Notes: a model not told the origin generated them from the letters alone. Positions 34,202 through 42,123 are shown, counted from the stretch's first letter. The stretch is 64,000 nt of DNA from Cellulomonas sp. Leaf395 (GCF_001424125.1 NZ_LMQI01000004.1:310001-374000); one strand, 5' to 3'. Program-made: numbers and translations.

Positions 34202-35809
34202 TCACCTCCCCATGATGGCGTCGATGATGCCCTGCTGGGTCACCGTCGCGGAGCTCCGGTCGAACAGCGCGAACCCGTACTGGCCGTTGTGGCCGTTGTC
34301 CCAGTAGGCGGTGGCCACACCGTACTTCGCCGCCGTGGCGACGAGGGTCCGGGCGTAGTCGGCGCGGTACCTGGTGTTCGACGGGTCGAACGCCGTCTTG
34401 TCGATGGAGCCGTACTCGCCGATGAGCACCGGGTACCCGTTCACGGTGAACTTGTCGTGCATCTTCTTCAGCTGCGCGTCCATGAAGTCCTGCTGGCCCC
34501 ACGTCGACTTCCTCGCCGGGTCGGTCGCGGCGGGACCCCACTGGGTGATGGCGCCGTTCTCCGTACCGGTGAAGTCCCACGGGTCGTAGAAGTGCGCGGA
34601 GATCATGATGCGCCGCTCGGCGCTGGGGACGGCGGTCGACCTGTACTGGTCGGTGGGCACGACGAAGCCGTAGCTGCCGGCGGTGTAGTCGATGTTGGTG
34701 TTCCAGCCCGGCACCAGCAGCCACCGGGAGGTGTTGTTGCCGCCGGTCCGGCGCACCGTGTCCACGAAGATCTGGTTGTACGCGTTGATGTTGGAGTAGC
34801 ACGGCTGCGTGGGGGCGCCGTACTGCCCGTCGAAGTTCTCGTTCATGGACTCGAGGATCAGGCGCCCGCCGTAGCCCTTGAACGTCGACGCGACCTGCTG
34901 CCAGACCTTCTGGTACTTGTCCTTGATCGTGTCCTGCGCGGACGCGTCGCAGATGAGCCAGGAGCCGCCGACGCTCTTGTAGCCGTCGCCGTGCATGTTG
35001 ATGATCACGTGCAGCCCGCGGTCGTAGGCCAGGTCCACGACCTGCTGGACCCGGCCGAGCCAGGCGGGGTCGACGGTGTAGCCCGGGGCGGAGCCGATCT
35101 TGCCGAGGTAGGAGACCGGGATCCGGATCGTCGTGAAGCCGGAGGCCTTGACCCGGTCGATGAGGGCCGATGTCACGACGGGGTTGCCCCATGCCGTCTC
35201 GCTGGGCGTCCCGTTGATGTTGGCTTCCAGCTGGTTGCCCAGGTTCCAGCCCTTGCCCATGCCGGCGATGAGCTGTGCGGCGTTGCCCGTGACCGGGCCG
35301 GTGGTCGGTGAGGGGGTCGGGGTCGGCGTGGTCGTCGGCCGCGGTGTCTGAGACGGAGTGGCTGACGGCGACGTCGTCGGCGAGCTGGACGGGGTGACCG
35401 GGCTCCCGGTGCACGCGACACCGTTGAGCGTGAACGCGCTCGGCGAGGGGTTGGTCCCGGCGTACGCACCGTTGAAGCCGACCGACGCGGTGCCGTTGGT
35501 GGCGATGGACCCGTTCCACGCGGCGTTGCGCACCGACACCGCCGCTCCGGACTGGGTGACCGTGCCGTTCCACAGCTGGGAGACGGTCTGGCCGGTGTCG
35601 AAGGAGAAGCGGAGGTCCCATGCGGTGACCGGATCGCCCAGGTTGGTCACCTGCACGCCGGCGCTGAAGCCGCCCTGCCACTGGTTGGGCACCGTGTAGT
35701 CGACACGGCAGCCGGCAGCGGCGCTCGCCTGGCCGGTGACCGCGACCGAACCGGTGAGGGCGACCAAGGCGACAGCGGCCGCGGTCAGCAGCTTGCGTAG
35801 TGAGAGCAC
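34202..35809 (-). CDS. Secreted endoglucanase: CBM2 plus GH5
   Basis: A 535-residue secreted cellulase. Residues 1-31 are a signal peptide. Residues 34-133 form CBM2 (CRVDYTVPNQWQGGFSAGVQ, paired Cys at both ends). Residues 135-172 are a Ser/Thr/Pro linker. Residues 175-535 form GH5 (GMGKGWNLGNQLEA, TTIRIPVSY, HVIINMHGDG, acid/base Glu in LESMNENFDG, nucleophile Glu in PVLIGEYGSI). The reaction is endo-beta-1,4-glucan hydrolysis outside the cell. A GTG start with upstream GAGAGGGA is chosen because it begins directly at the signal peptide. Confidence 0.9.
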   Translation of the reverse strand: MLSLRKLLTAAAVALVALTGSVAVTGQASAAAGCRVDYTVPNQWQGGFSAGVQVTNLGDPVTAWDLRFSFDTGQTVSQLWNGTVTQSGAAVSVRNAAWNGSIATNGTASVGFNGAYAGTNPSPSAFTLNGVACTGSPVTPSSSPTTSPSATPSQTPRPTTTPTPTPSPTTGPVTGNAAQLIAGMGKGWNLGNQLEANINGTPSETAWGNPVVTSALIDRVKASGFTTIRIPVSYLGKIGSAPGYTVDPAWLGRVQQVVDLAYDRGLHVIINMHGDGYKSVGGSWLICDASAQDTIKDKYQKVWQQVASTFKGYGGRLILESMNENFDGQYGAPTQPCYSNINAYNQIFVDTVRRTGGNNTSRWLLVPGWNTNIDYTAGSYGFVVPTDQYRSTAVPSAERRIMISAHFYDPWDFTGTENGAITQWGPAATDPARKSTWGQQDFMDAQLKKMHDKFTVNGYPVLIGEYGSIDKTAFDPSNTRYRADYARTLVATAAKYGVATAYWDNGHNGQYGFALFDRSSATVTQQGIIDAIMGR

Positions 35810-35910
35810 GGGATGGGTCCCTCTCAAGAACGGGAGCGCCCAAAGGCCGTGGGCGGCCCTGGCGACGGACTGGCAAGCCCACCAGACGGACGCCGCCCGC
35901 GCAGCCGTGC

Positions 35911-35920
35911 GAATCGATTC
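35911..35920. promoter_or_regulatory. GAATCGATTC palindrome upstream of the GH5 gene
   Basis: A perfect 10-bp palindrome centred on CG lies about 100 bases upstream of the cellulase start. It has the general form of LacI-family operators and is comparable with those before both pectate lyase genes. Confidence 0.4.
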
Positions 35921-35991
35921 ACGCCGGCGGTCACGCCGAAGGGCGGACGAGGTGTCGCGCACGGACGAGCGCGACAGCCGCCAGTGGTGTG

Positions 35992-36558
35992 TCAGGTAGC
36001 GCTTCGAACGGCGTGGCGCACGTAGATCACGCCGTTGCCGAACCGTCGGTGATCGAGCAGCTCCAGGTCGAGTCGTACGCCCCGCGGCAGCGCCGGCTTA
36101 CCGCCGCCCACGATCACCGGGCACAGGAGCAGCACGCACTCGTCGACGAGCCCGTGCCGGAACGCCTCAGCCCCGAGGGTCGCGCCGCCGATGCTCAGGT
36201 CCGAGCTGGACGCCTCCTTGAGCCGTCGTACCGCGTCTGGTTCGAACCGCCGCTCGAGCCTCGTCCGCGCTGTCGACACCTCGTCGAGCGTCGTGGAGTA
36301 GACGACCTTGTCGGCGTCGCGCCAGATCCCTGCGTACTCGCGGACGACGGCTGGTTCGGTCGTCAACCAGTCGTCGCTCTCCCAGACGCGCATCGTCTCG
36401 TACATGCGGCGGCCGTAGAGCGACGTGCCGATGTGCCGCTCGTGCTCGTTCCAGAACGCGTGCACCTCGTCGTCGGGTACCGACCAGTCGAAGGCGCCGT
36501 TCTCGTCTTCCAGGTAGCCGTCGAGCGAGGTGTTGGCTGCGTAGATCAGCTTGCCCAT
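35992..36558 (-). CDS. Dihydrofolate-reductase-like (RibD C-terminal domain) protein
   Basis: A 188-residue reductase-fold protein. It begins MGKLIYAANTSLDGYLED and has LYGRRMYETMRVWE, DLSIGGATLGAEAFRHGLVDE and CPVIVGGGKPALP. These are typical of YyaP/YwjB-like RibD_C proteins, which bind NADPH but are not true folate reductases in most cases. It is divergent from the TetR gene; the 221-bp gap between them holds the TetR operator and nothing else recognised. Confidence 0.87.
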   Translation of the reverse strand: MGKLIYAANTSLDGYLEDENGAFDWSVPDDEVHAFWNEHERHIGTSLYGRRMYETMRVWESDDWLTTEPAVVREYAGIWRDADKVVYSTTLDEVSTARTRLERRFEPDAVRRLKEASSSDLSIGGATLGAEAFRHGLVDECVLLLCPVIVGGGKPALPRGVRLDLELLDHRRFGNGVIYVRHAVRSAT

Positions 36559-36754
36559 GAGTGCCTCCGGCCGGACGAGGACTCCAGGTTTGCAGCGACA
36601 CGGAGGCGCCGGCAAGCGACAGGACGCAGGAGCGCCCACTGACGGCCCGGGCCCACGACGTAGCCGTCGAGCCGGTCAGCGCCCGAGTCCTGCGCACGAG
36701 CCGGATCGCGCTGTCGTCGTCCTGCACGCGCCCGTGTCCGCGGCGGCCGCGGCG

Positions 36755-36772
36755 CCATACCGGATGGTACGG
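36755..36772. promoter_or_regulatory. TetR operator copy 1 (CCATACC-GG-ATGGTACGG)
   Basis: The sequence lies 8 bases before the tetR start. A closely matching sequence occurs at 37380-37402 just before the DoxX-like gene. The shared CCATACC and ATGGTACGG halves suggest one repressor binding both. Confidence 0.6.
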
Positions 36773-36779
36773 TCCGGCC

Positions 36780-37355
36780 ATGAGCGAGGCGCGGGACCGC
36801 TGGTTGGACGAGGGCATCCGGGTGCTGGCGGAGGAGGGTGCGACCGGCGTCCGCATCGACCGGATCGCTGCCCGGCTGGGACTGTCCAAGGGGTCGTTCC
36901 ACCACCACTTCGACGGCGCCGAGGGGTTCAAGCGCGACCTGCTCGCCTACGTCGAGCGCCTGTCGACACAAGCCCTGGACACGGCGATCGCCGAGGTCGC
37001 GCCCGACGCCGACGCCCGGACGGTCCTCGGGCACCTGACCGCGCTCATCGAGCCGAGGGACGCCGGCCTCTACCGGCCGGAGCTCGACGTCGCGGTGCGG
37101 GCCTGGGCGACGTCCGATGCGGAGGTCCGCGACGTCCAAGCGCGGATCGACGAGGCGCGGATCGCCGCCCTGCAGCGGGTGTGGCGGCCCTACGTGACGA
37201 CGGAGGCCGAGGCGCGGACCGCCGCGCTGCTGCCGTACCTGCTCTCGGTGGGAGCGAGCGTGGTGACCCCGCCGGTCGGGACAAGGGAGCTACGGGAGCT
37301 GTTCGAGCTGCTGCTGCCGCTCGTGCCGGACGAGCCGGCGGCGACCAGGGGGTAG
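36780..37355 (+). CDS. TetR family transcriptional regulator
   Basis: A 191-residue regulator. The HTH GATGVRIDRIAARLGLSKGSFHHHFDGAEGF is canonical and the C-terminal region is a helical ligand domain (TETR_C-like, QARIDEARIAALQRVWRPYV). It is followed, 50 bases on, by a DoxX-like membrane protein with a matching operator, so that gene is the most likely target together with itself. No Shine-Dalgarno is visible, which is compatible with a leaderless message. Confidence 0.88.
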   Translation: MSEARDRWLDEGIRVLAEEGATGVRIDRIAARLGLSKGSFHHHFDGAEGFKRDLLAYVERLSTQALDTAIAEVAPDADARTVLGHLTALIEPRDAGLYRPELDVAVRAWATSDAEVRDVQARIDEARIAALQRVWRPYVTTEAEARTAALLPYLLSVGASVVTPPVGTRELRELFELLLPLVPDEPAATRG

Positions 37356-37379
37356 GCGCCGGACGATCCTTGCTCCGTT

Positions 37380-37402
37380 CCATACCATGCCGTATGGTAC
37401 GG
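37380..37402. promoter_or_regulatory. TetR operator copy 2 (CCATACCATG...GTATGGTACGG)
   Basis: CCATAC and GTATGG form a perfect inverted repeat, and ACCAT/ATGGT a nested one, ending four bases before the DoxX-like ATG. It matches the site in front of tetR. Confidence 0.65.
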
Positions 37403-37405
37403 AGC

Positions 37406-37765
37406 ATGTCGTCGTTGCCCGAGCCGATCTGGCCCGTCGTGCTCCTCGCCTTCATCCAGGTGGTCGACGGGGTGCTCTGCATCGGGCCGGTGCGGTTCAT
37501 CGCGCAGTGCTTCGAGGACGTGCACTTCCCCCGCACGTACTGGTGGGTGACTCCTCCGCTCAAGTTCGCGGCGGCGGCCGGCCTGCTCGCCGGCATCTGG
37601 ATCCCGTACCTCGGCGCGGTCACGTGCGGTGCGCTGGTCCTGTACTTCGTCGTCGCCATCTCGATGCACGTGCGGGCTCGGGACTTCGGCCGCAACCTTC
37701 TGGTCAACGCGACCGGGATGCTCGTGCTCTGCGTCGCCACCCTCGTCTTCGCGTTCCTCCGATGA
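37406..37765 (+). CDS. DoxX-like membrane protein, 119 aa
   Basis: A small integral membrane protein with four hydrophobic stretches (PIWPVVLLAFIQVVDGVLCI, PLKFAAAAGLLAGIWI, VTCGALVLYFVVAISMHV, GMLVLCVATLVFAFL). The RARDFGRN motif before the last segment is typical of DoxX-like proteins. Function in the family is unclear and often linked to redox or quinone stress. The ATG at 37406 follows the operator; an in-frame ATG at 37394 lies inside it. Control by the adjacent TetR is inferred. Confidence 0.75.
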   Translation: MSSLPEPIWPVVLLAFIQVVDGVLCIGPVRFIAQCFEDVHFPRTYWWVTPPLKFAAAAGLLAGIWIPYLGAVTCGALVLYFVVAISMHVRARDFGRNLLVNATGMLVLCVATLVFAFLR

Positions 37766-37941
37766 CCGCCACAGTCCGTCACCGGCACCTGGACGACGTC
37801 GACGACTTCTACGGCGCGTCGGTCCCCGACCGCCCGGATCCAGAACGGCACGCGTGCATCGAGGGATCTCCGGCGACGCTCGCGTGTGCACCGCCCTGCG
37901 CCCGGAGACGCCCGGATCCGAACAGACGATCCGCGACCTGA
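37762..37941 (+). CDS. Possible small ORF coupled to the DoxX-like gene
   Basis: A 59-residue reading frame starts with an ATG that overlaps the DoxX-like stop (ATGA). Its second half (ACIEGSPATLACAPPCARRRPDPNRRSAT) is of low complexity and unlike a folded protein. It may be spurious or the damaged start of a lost gene. I recognise no family. Confidence 0.25.
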   Translation: MTATVRHRHLDDVDDFYGASVPDRPDPERHACIEGSPATLACAPPCARRRPDPNRRSAT

Positions 37942-37983
37942 TCGCGGATCCTGACGGCAGCATGGAGAGGGAAGGAGTCGACC

Positions 37984-38421
37984 ATGGTCGAGTACACAGC
38001 GAGCACGCGGATCGACGCGTCGCCTGAGGTGGTGTGGAGCGTCCTGTCGGAGGTCGAGGCGATGCCCACCTGGACCCCGACCATGAGCAAGGTGGCGGTG
38101 CTGTCGCCGGAGGCACTCGGCGTCGGCAGCCGGGTCCAGATCGACCAGCCGAAGATGCGCCGCGCGGTGTGGGAGATCGAACGGTGGCAGCCCGGGACCG
38201 GGTTCAGCTGGGTGACGCGCAGCCCGGGAGTGCGTACGCGCGGCGACCACGTCCTGGCGCCCACCACCGACGGCGCCAGCGAGATCACCCTCACGGTCAC
38301 GCACGACGGCCCGCTGGCGGGAGTCGTGTGGGCCCTGACCGGCAAGCGCACCCGCGCGTACGTCGACCGCGAGCTCGCCGGTCTGGCGGCGCGGTGCGCC
38401 GAGCGGATCGGGCGCCCCTGA
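37984..38421 (+). CDS. SRPBCC family protein (polyketide-cyclase/dehydrase-like)
   Basis: A 145-residue helix-grip protein: MVEYTASTRIDASPEVVWSVLSEVEAMPTWTPTMSKV is the characteristic opening and ALTGKRTRAYVDRELAGLAARC the long C-terminal helix. It probably binds a hydrophobic ligand. A good GGAAGGAG site precedes the ATG. It ends in a clear hairpin terminator and is the last intact gene before the repeat-rich patchwork. Confidence 0.85.
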   Translation: MVEYTASTRIDASPEVVWSVLSEVEAMPTWTPTMSKVAVLSPEALGVGSRVQIDQPKMRRAVWEIERWQPGTGFSWVTRSPGVRTRGDHVLAPTTDGASEITLTVTHDGPLAGVVWALTGKRTRAYVDRELAGLAARCAERIGRP

Positions 38422-38439
38422 CGGCAGCGCCCTGCCGTC
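38420..38439 (+). terminator. GACGGCAG-cgcc-CTGCCGTC hairpin followed by TTTC
   Basis: An 8-bp perfect stem with a 4-base loop begins at the stop codon of the SRPBCC gene and is followed by a short T run. Confidence 0.75.
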
Positions 38440-38456
38440 TTTCAACCCAAGCGCCT

Positions 38457-38489
38457 GCTGCCGTCTCAGCGTCTTGTCCGAATCCTCAG
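38457..38489 (+). repeat. Partial copy (right end) of the 101-bp element
   Basis: The right third of the element is recognisable: CCGTCTCA then CTTGTCCGAATCCTCAG ending at 38489. The left part is missing; the preceding sequence is the terminator of the SRPBCC gene. A truncated DUF2332 gene begins at the very next base, so this is the left boundary of the repeat-bearing region. Confidence 0.65.
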
Positions 38490-38920
38490 GCCGTCGTCAT
38501 AGCGGTAGGAGTACCCTCGGGCAGGAGGCACAGCCCTGCGGCGGCGCCGACCTCCAGCAGGGCGAGCGGTTGGGGCAGCTCCGCGAGGAACGGCAGGAGG
38601 ACCGCGCAGCGGTTGGCCTCGTTGGTCTGGGTGGCGCGGGCGAGGATCGTCGCACGGACCTGCGGCCACTGCTCGAGCAGCGTTGTACGGAAGTCGTCGT
38701 AGGCACCCCTCGCGCCGTGCCATCGAGCGGCCGCGAACACGAGGTTCGGCTGACGCTTGGCACGCGGGAGCGACGTCAGCAGGTCAGCAACAACGGGATC
38801 CTCGCTGACCCCGATCGCCCAGGACTCGTAGGTTCGCGAGACGCCCCGAGCCTCTCGCACGCCGAACGCGCGATAAGCCTCGGCGACGGGGGTGCCGCCA
38901 CGGTGGGTCGCCGGGTCCAT
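38490..38920 (-). pseudogene. Truncated and frameshifted DUF2332 protein
   Basis: The first 135 codons match the N-terminal half of DUF2332 proteins (about 330 residues): VAEAYRAFGVREARGVSRTYE, PRAKRQPNLVFAAARWHG, ILARATQTNEANRCAVLLPFL and LLEVGAAAGLCLLPE. The expected continuation, GYSYRYDDG, is found in another frame immediately after, so there is a frameshift near 38520. Homology then stops at 38490, exactly at the right end of a partial 101-bp element. The C-terminal half is absent. Confidence 0.7.
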
Positions 38921-38939
38921 CGGCCCAGGATGCCTGACG

Positions 38940-39040
38940 TGACGCGCACAGACTTGCCGAGGTCGATGCCTCGGGCCGCTGTGACCTGCGTGGGAGCTCG
39001 CGCAGGTGGCTGTCTCACGCTCGTGACCGAATCGGTCGGT
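38940..39040 (+). repeat. Possible decayed copy of the 101-bp element
   Basis: Short pieces occur in the same order and spacing as in the intact copies: CAGACTTG, CTGTGACCTGCG, GTCTCACG and TGACCGAATC. Overall identity is low and the left end is not clear, so this is a suggestion only. Confidence 0.3.
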
Positions 39041-39102
39041 ACTGGAGTTCTGCGGGGTCAGCCGATGGTCGTGATTGGGGAGCCCGCGTGGGAAGGGGCC
39101 CC

Positions 39103-39290
39103 TCAGGTGGCAAGGAGCTCGGGCGTCGGTGTCACGGTGGTGATGCAGAACGGGTGGCCTGCGGGGTCCAGGAGCACCCTCCACCGCGAGTCCGGCTGCG
39201 GATCAGCCAGCCTGGCTCCCAGAGCCACCGCGCGCTTCACCGGCTCGTCCAGGTCGTCGCCGGCCGTCAGGTCGAGGTGAACGATCGAAG
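39103..39290 (-). pseudogene. C-terminal remnant of a VOC family protein
   Basis: About 62 codons read IVHLDLTAGDDLDEPVKRA, ALGARLADPQPDSRWRVLLD and PAGHPFCITTVTPTPELLAT, the standard C-terminal half of a glyoxalase-like VOC domain. There is no start codon and the N-terminal half is missing. The neighbouring gene at 39203-39916 reads through this segment in another frame. Confidence 0.65.
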
Positions 39291-39916
39291 CGCGGCTCGG
39301 GGCGCGAGACCATGGCCTCCGACCGTTCCTCGGCCAGGTCTCTCGATCGGAGGCGTCGCAGGGAGTGCGAGCGTCGGATCAGCTCGGTCGTCGCCTCCTG
39401 GGCGAACTCGGTCAGGTGCCAGTTGAGCTTCTCGATCTCCGACCAGACCGCAGGCTCCGTCCGAGGGTCGGCCTTCAGGCGGTGCACCAGGCTTGTGCAC
39501 AGGACGAAGCGGTAGTGCAGGCTGCTCGGGTGCTGCGGGTCGAGGTCGTCGCGGTAGTTCAAGAAGCTCAGTGCGTGTGACGCTCCGAGGTGCCGGCGGA
39601 TTCCCTGGTGGTGGGTCCTGAGCTTCTCGTTCCACTCGTGAACCGTCGCGAAGTAGACCGCCTCGCGCTCGGCGAGCTTCTGCTCCGGCTCGTCGTCGCG
39701 CACGGACGAGTACCACCGGTAGAGGCCGTAGTACCGCCGGTCGATCGACGTGAGCACCTGCTCAAGCATGGTGGTGGCGTCGACGTACCCCTGCTTGGCG
39801 ATGTCGAGCCGCGCCTGCCGGTTCCACTGGGTCCGCTGGAGGCCCGCGCCGAGCAGGCCGCCGAGGACGGTCGTGAGGACGAAGCCGATGACCAGGGACT
39901 GCATGTCGGCATCCAT
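39203..39916 (-). CDS. Membrane-anchored protein of unknown function (DUF4760-like)
   Basis: A 237-residue frame. Residues 4-24 are one membrane helix (QSLVIGFVLTTVLGGLLGAGL), followed by a soluble helical region (GYVDATTMLEQVLTSIDRRYYGLYRWY, VHEWNEKLRTHHQGIRRHLG). It broadly resembles DUF4760-type proteins of unknown role. The last 35 residues (RPEPRFDRSP onwards) are an out-of-frame reading of the VOC remnant, so the original C-terminus is probably lost and the gene may be damaged. GGAG precedes the ATG. Confidence 0.6.
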   Translation of the reverse strand: MDADMQSLVIGFVLTTVLGGLLGAGLQRTQWNRQARLDIAKQGYVDATTMLEQVLTSIDRRYYGLYRWYSSVRDDEPEQKLAEREAVYFATVHEWNEKLRTHHQGIRRHLGASHALSFLNYRDDLDPQHPSSLHYRFVLCTSLVHRLKADPRTEPAVWSEIEKLNWHLTEFAQEATTELIRRSHSLRRLRSRDLAEERSEAMVSRPEPRFDRSPRPDGRRRPGRAGEARGGSGSQAG

Positions 39917-39968
39917 CGGAACTCCGTTCGCTGGTGCGTGACCCGGCACGAGGTGTGCGCGCGAGCGA

Positions 39969-40003
39969 TGTAGGAACTCGACAGGGATGTCGACGCGATC
40001 CGC
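39969..40003 (+). repeat. Possible left-end fragment of the 101-bp element
   Basis: TGTAGGAACTC, the exact left end of the element, begins at 39969 and is followed by a weaker match (GATGTCGACGCGATCC) to the next module. The rest is replaced by a terminator hairpin at 40009. Confidence 0.4.
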
Positions 40004-40008
40004 CCAGG

Positions 40009-40042
40009 ACGACGCCCCTGCGTCATGGCGGAGGGGCGTCGT
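40009..40042 (-). terminator. Hairpin ACGACGCCCCT / AGGGGCGTCGT
   Basis: A perfect 11-bp stem with a 12-base loop lies just downstream of the stop codon of the secreted ScyD-like gene read leftward. Confidence 0.75.
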
Positions 40043-40055
40043 CGTGGCGGCAGAC

Positions 40056-41144
40056 CTACAGCTTGAGTGAGATGAGCGACCCGTTGCCGAAGGCGTCGAT
40101 GGTGGCGTAGAGCGTCGATCCGCTCACCTCGACGTCCGCAGCATTGGTCGCCGCGAGGAACAGGCTCGCGTCGTCGGACCCGGCAGGGATCTTGTAGATG
40201 CCCTCGCCGAAGAGCGACGCGACGTACACGTTGCCCGCTCCGTCGAGCGCCAGCCCCGTCGGCGACAGGATCCCTTCGGAATACACCTCGGTGGCTCCGC
40301 TCGCCGGCGCGATCCGGAACACGGCACCGCGGGCGCCGAGAGTGGCGTCCTCCGGTCCGCCCGGCAGCGACGACACGTACAGCCACCCGTCCGGGCCCAT
40401 CTCGACGTCGGTCGGCACGGGCTCGAAGGCGTACGTCAGGCCGACGCAGTCAGTGAGCCCGAAGGCGGCAGCGAACTCCGCTGTGATCGTGGCGGGTCGC
40501 GGCGGGAGGACTGCCAGGGTCCGGATCGCGCCGGTCCCGAGGTCCACGGCGAGCACGGCGTTGATCCCGGCATCGGCGACGTAGGCGGTGTTGCCGACGA
40601 CGGTGAGCGCGTACGGGTGGGAGTCGACCTCTCCCGTGTAGCTGACCGGGAACCCGATGGCCGTGACCTGCGCGACGCAGCCGGGGTTGGCCGCAGCGTC
40701 GGCCGCGGACAGCCCGAAGGTGGTACCGCCGTCGGGGTTGACTGACGTCTCGTAGGCACCGATCTGGTCCGTGATGGTGCTGACGTTCCCGCGCGCGTCG
40801 ATCGCTTTGAGCGACCCTGCGAGCGGGCGGGGGTCCTCGGGCCCCGCACCCTGGCTCTCCAGGAAGTAGGCCGTGCTCCCCCGGTAGTCGACGCCGGCGA
40901 CGTCCCACTCCGGACCTCCGTCGTACAGGGTCGACGTCGACCCCTTGTTGACAGTCGTGAGCAGGGAGGCGAACTCCTGGGAGACCGTGACCGACTTCCC
41001 GGGCCCGACAGCCAGGTGTAGCGGGCCGATCAGACCCTGCGCCAGCGTCTCAGGCCCGGTCGGCGGCGGTGCTGCGGTAGCGGCTCCGACCGGTCCGAGG
41101 ACCATGATCGCGGCGGCGGTGACGGCAAGAGCAGGAATCCTCAT
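40056..41144 (-). CDS. Secreted ScyD/ScyE-like beta-propeller protein
   Basis: A 362-residue exported protein. Residues 1-25 are a signal peptide (MRIPALAVTAAAIMVLG, cleavage near ATAAP). The remainder has repeated strands of the NHL/SMP-30-like propeller type (YALTVVGNTAYVADAGINAVLAVD, PTGLALDGAGNVYVASLFGEGIYKI). This matches the ScyD/ScyE family, abundant in actinobacteria with no proven reaction. GGAGAGAG precedes the ATG. It lies alone between a decayed and an intact 101-bp element. Confidence 0.85.
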   Translation of the reverse strand: MRIPALAVTAAAIMVLGPVGAATAAPPPTGPETLAQGLIGPLHLAVGPGKSVTVSQEFASLLTTVNKGSTSTLYDGGPEWDVAGVDYRGSTAYFLESQGAGPEDPRPLAGSLKAIDARGNVSTITDQIGAYETSVNPDGGTTFGLSAADAAANPGCVAQVTAIGFPVSYTGEVDSHPYALTVVGNTAYVADAGINAVLAVDLGTGAIRTLAVLPPRPATITAEFAAAFGLTDCVGLTYAFEPVPTDVEMGPDGWLYVSSLPGGPEDATLGARGAVFRIAPASGATEVYSEGILSPTGLALDGAGNVYVASLFGEGIYKIPAGSDDASLFLAATNAADVEVSGSTLYATIDAFGNGSLISLKL

Positions 41145-41257
41145 GACTCTCTCCTTCGAGCGACATTCGAGGTATTCAGGACATTTCGCCCCGGCCTGAC
41201 GGTACGCGCAGTCCCCAAAGCCCCACAACCGCCGACCTGCCCACAGACGGACCGAGC

Positions 41258-41358
41258 TGTAGGAACCCACCGGACTTGTCCGCCACGCGGCGCTCTGACC
41301 TGCGCCCTGGCAGGAGCGTCTGCGAGCCTCTGTCTCCCGCTCGTGTCCGGGTCCTCAG
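41258..41358 (+). repeat. 101-bp element, copy A
   Basis: The left end is TGTAGGAACCCA, followed by GGACTTGTCCG, GCTCTGACCTGCG, GGCAGGAGCG, TGTCTC and the right end GTGTCCGGGTCCTCAG. The inner hairpin is partly decayed compared with copies B and D. The element occupies part of the 362-bp gap between the ScyD-like gene and the ATPase gene; nothing else is recognised there. Confidence 0.85.
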
Positions 41359-41506
41359 CTGGGGCGCGCGGGCACGTTCTACCGGCCATCGCCGATGTCC
41401 GGATGCGGACGCCGAGGCGCTGCGGGCATCTCAGCCTGCCTGTGGCGGACGCGGGTCGCTCATCGCCCACCGGCACGGGGCCCAAGCGATCCGTAGGCTG
41501 GTCGAG

Positions 41507-42031
41507 ATGTCGAATCCCCTCTTGGTGGTGCTTTCTGGCCGGCCTGGTACCGGCAAGACGACGCTGGCGCGTGCGCTCTGCCGCGAGCTGCACGCGGTCC
41601 ACCTGCGCGTGGACGCCATCGAGACATCCGCGGCGCCCTTCATGAACGGCCCGGTGGGAGCGCTGGGCTATGCCGTTGCCCATGAGATCGCGGTCGGCAA
41701 CCTCGCACTGGGCCTCACCGTTGTCATCGACGCGGTCAATCCTGTACCTGAGGCGCGGGCAGGTTGGCCGGTCGCGGCCCGGCGCGCCGAGGCGGCGATG
41801 GTCGTGCTTGAGACGTACGTGAGCGACGCGGACGAGCACAGGCGTCGCGTTGAGGCGCGCCTGCCCGACATGCCGGGCCAGACGGTGCCGACATGGCGGG
41901 ACGTCGAGCGGTCCGAATGGGCGAACTGGGACCAGGAGCGCGACGGCCGACGAGTCCGCATCGACATGAGGGACCCCCGAGCAGGGCTCACCAACGCCAT
42001 CCGGGAGTGTCGCGCTCTTCGGCGGCTGTGA
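41507..42031 (+). CDS. AAA/P-loop ATP-binding protein (small-molecule kinase-like)
   Basis: A 174-residue P-loop protein: VVLSGRPGTGKTTLARALC is a clear Walker A near the N-terminus, HLRVDAIETS follows, and VVIDAVNPVPEARAGW is the Walker B region. The size and pattern match small kinases such as the gluconate-kinase/zeta-toxin-like group. No phosphate acceptor can be named. It is flanked by copies A and B of the 101-bp element together with the serine hydrolase on the opposite strand. Confidence 0.8.
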   Translation: MSNPLLVVLSGRPGTGKTTLARALCRELHAVHLRVDAIETSAAPFMNGPVGALGYAVAHEIAVGNLALGLTVVIDAVNPVPEARAGWPVAARRAEAAMVVLETYVSDADEHRRRVEARLPDMPGQTVPTWRDVERSEWANWDQERDGRRVRIDMRDPRAGLTNAIRECRALRRL

Positions 42032-42123
42032 CTCCCGATCAACAGGGGTCGGGGCTGAATGCCGCACTGAGTATCTGACCCGTGGGCCCCGACCCCATGG
42101 ACGAGCGGTCCCCGGCGGAGCGG

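Noticed and set aside
41363..41506. Possible coding sequence between element copy A and the ATPase gene
   Set aside because: The frame is open into the ATPase gene but residues upstream of the ATG at 41507 have no homology-like pattern and partly derive from the repeat.
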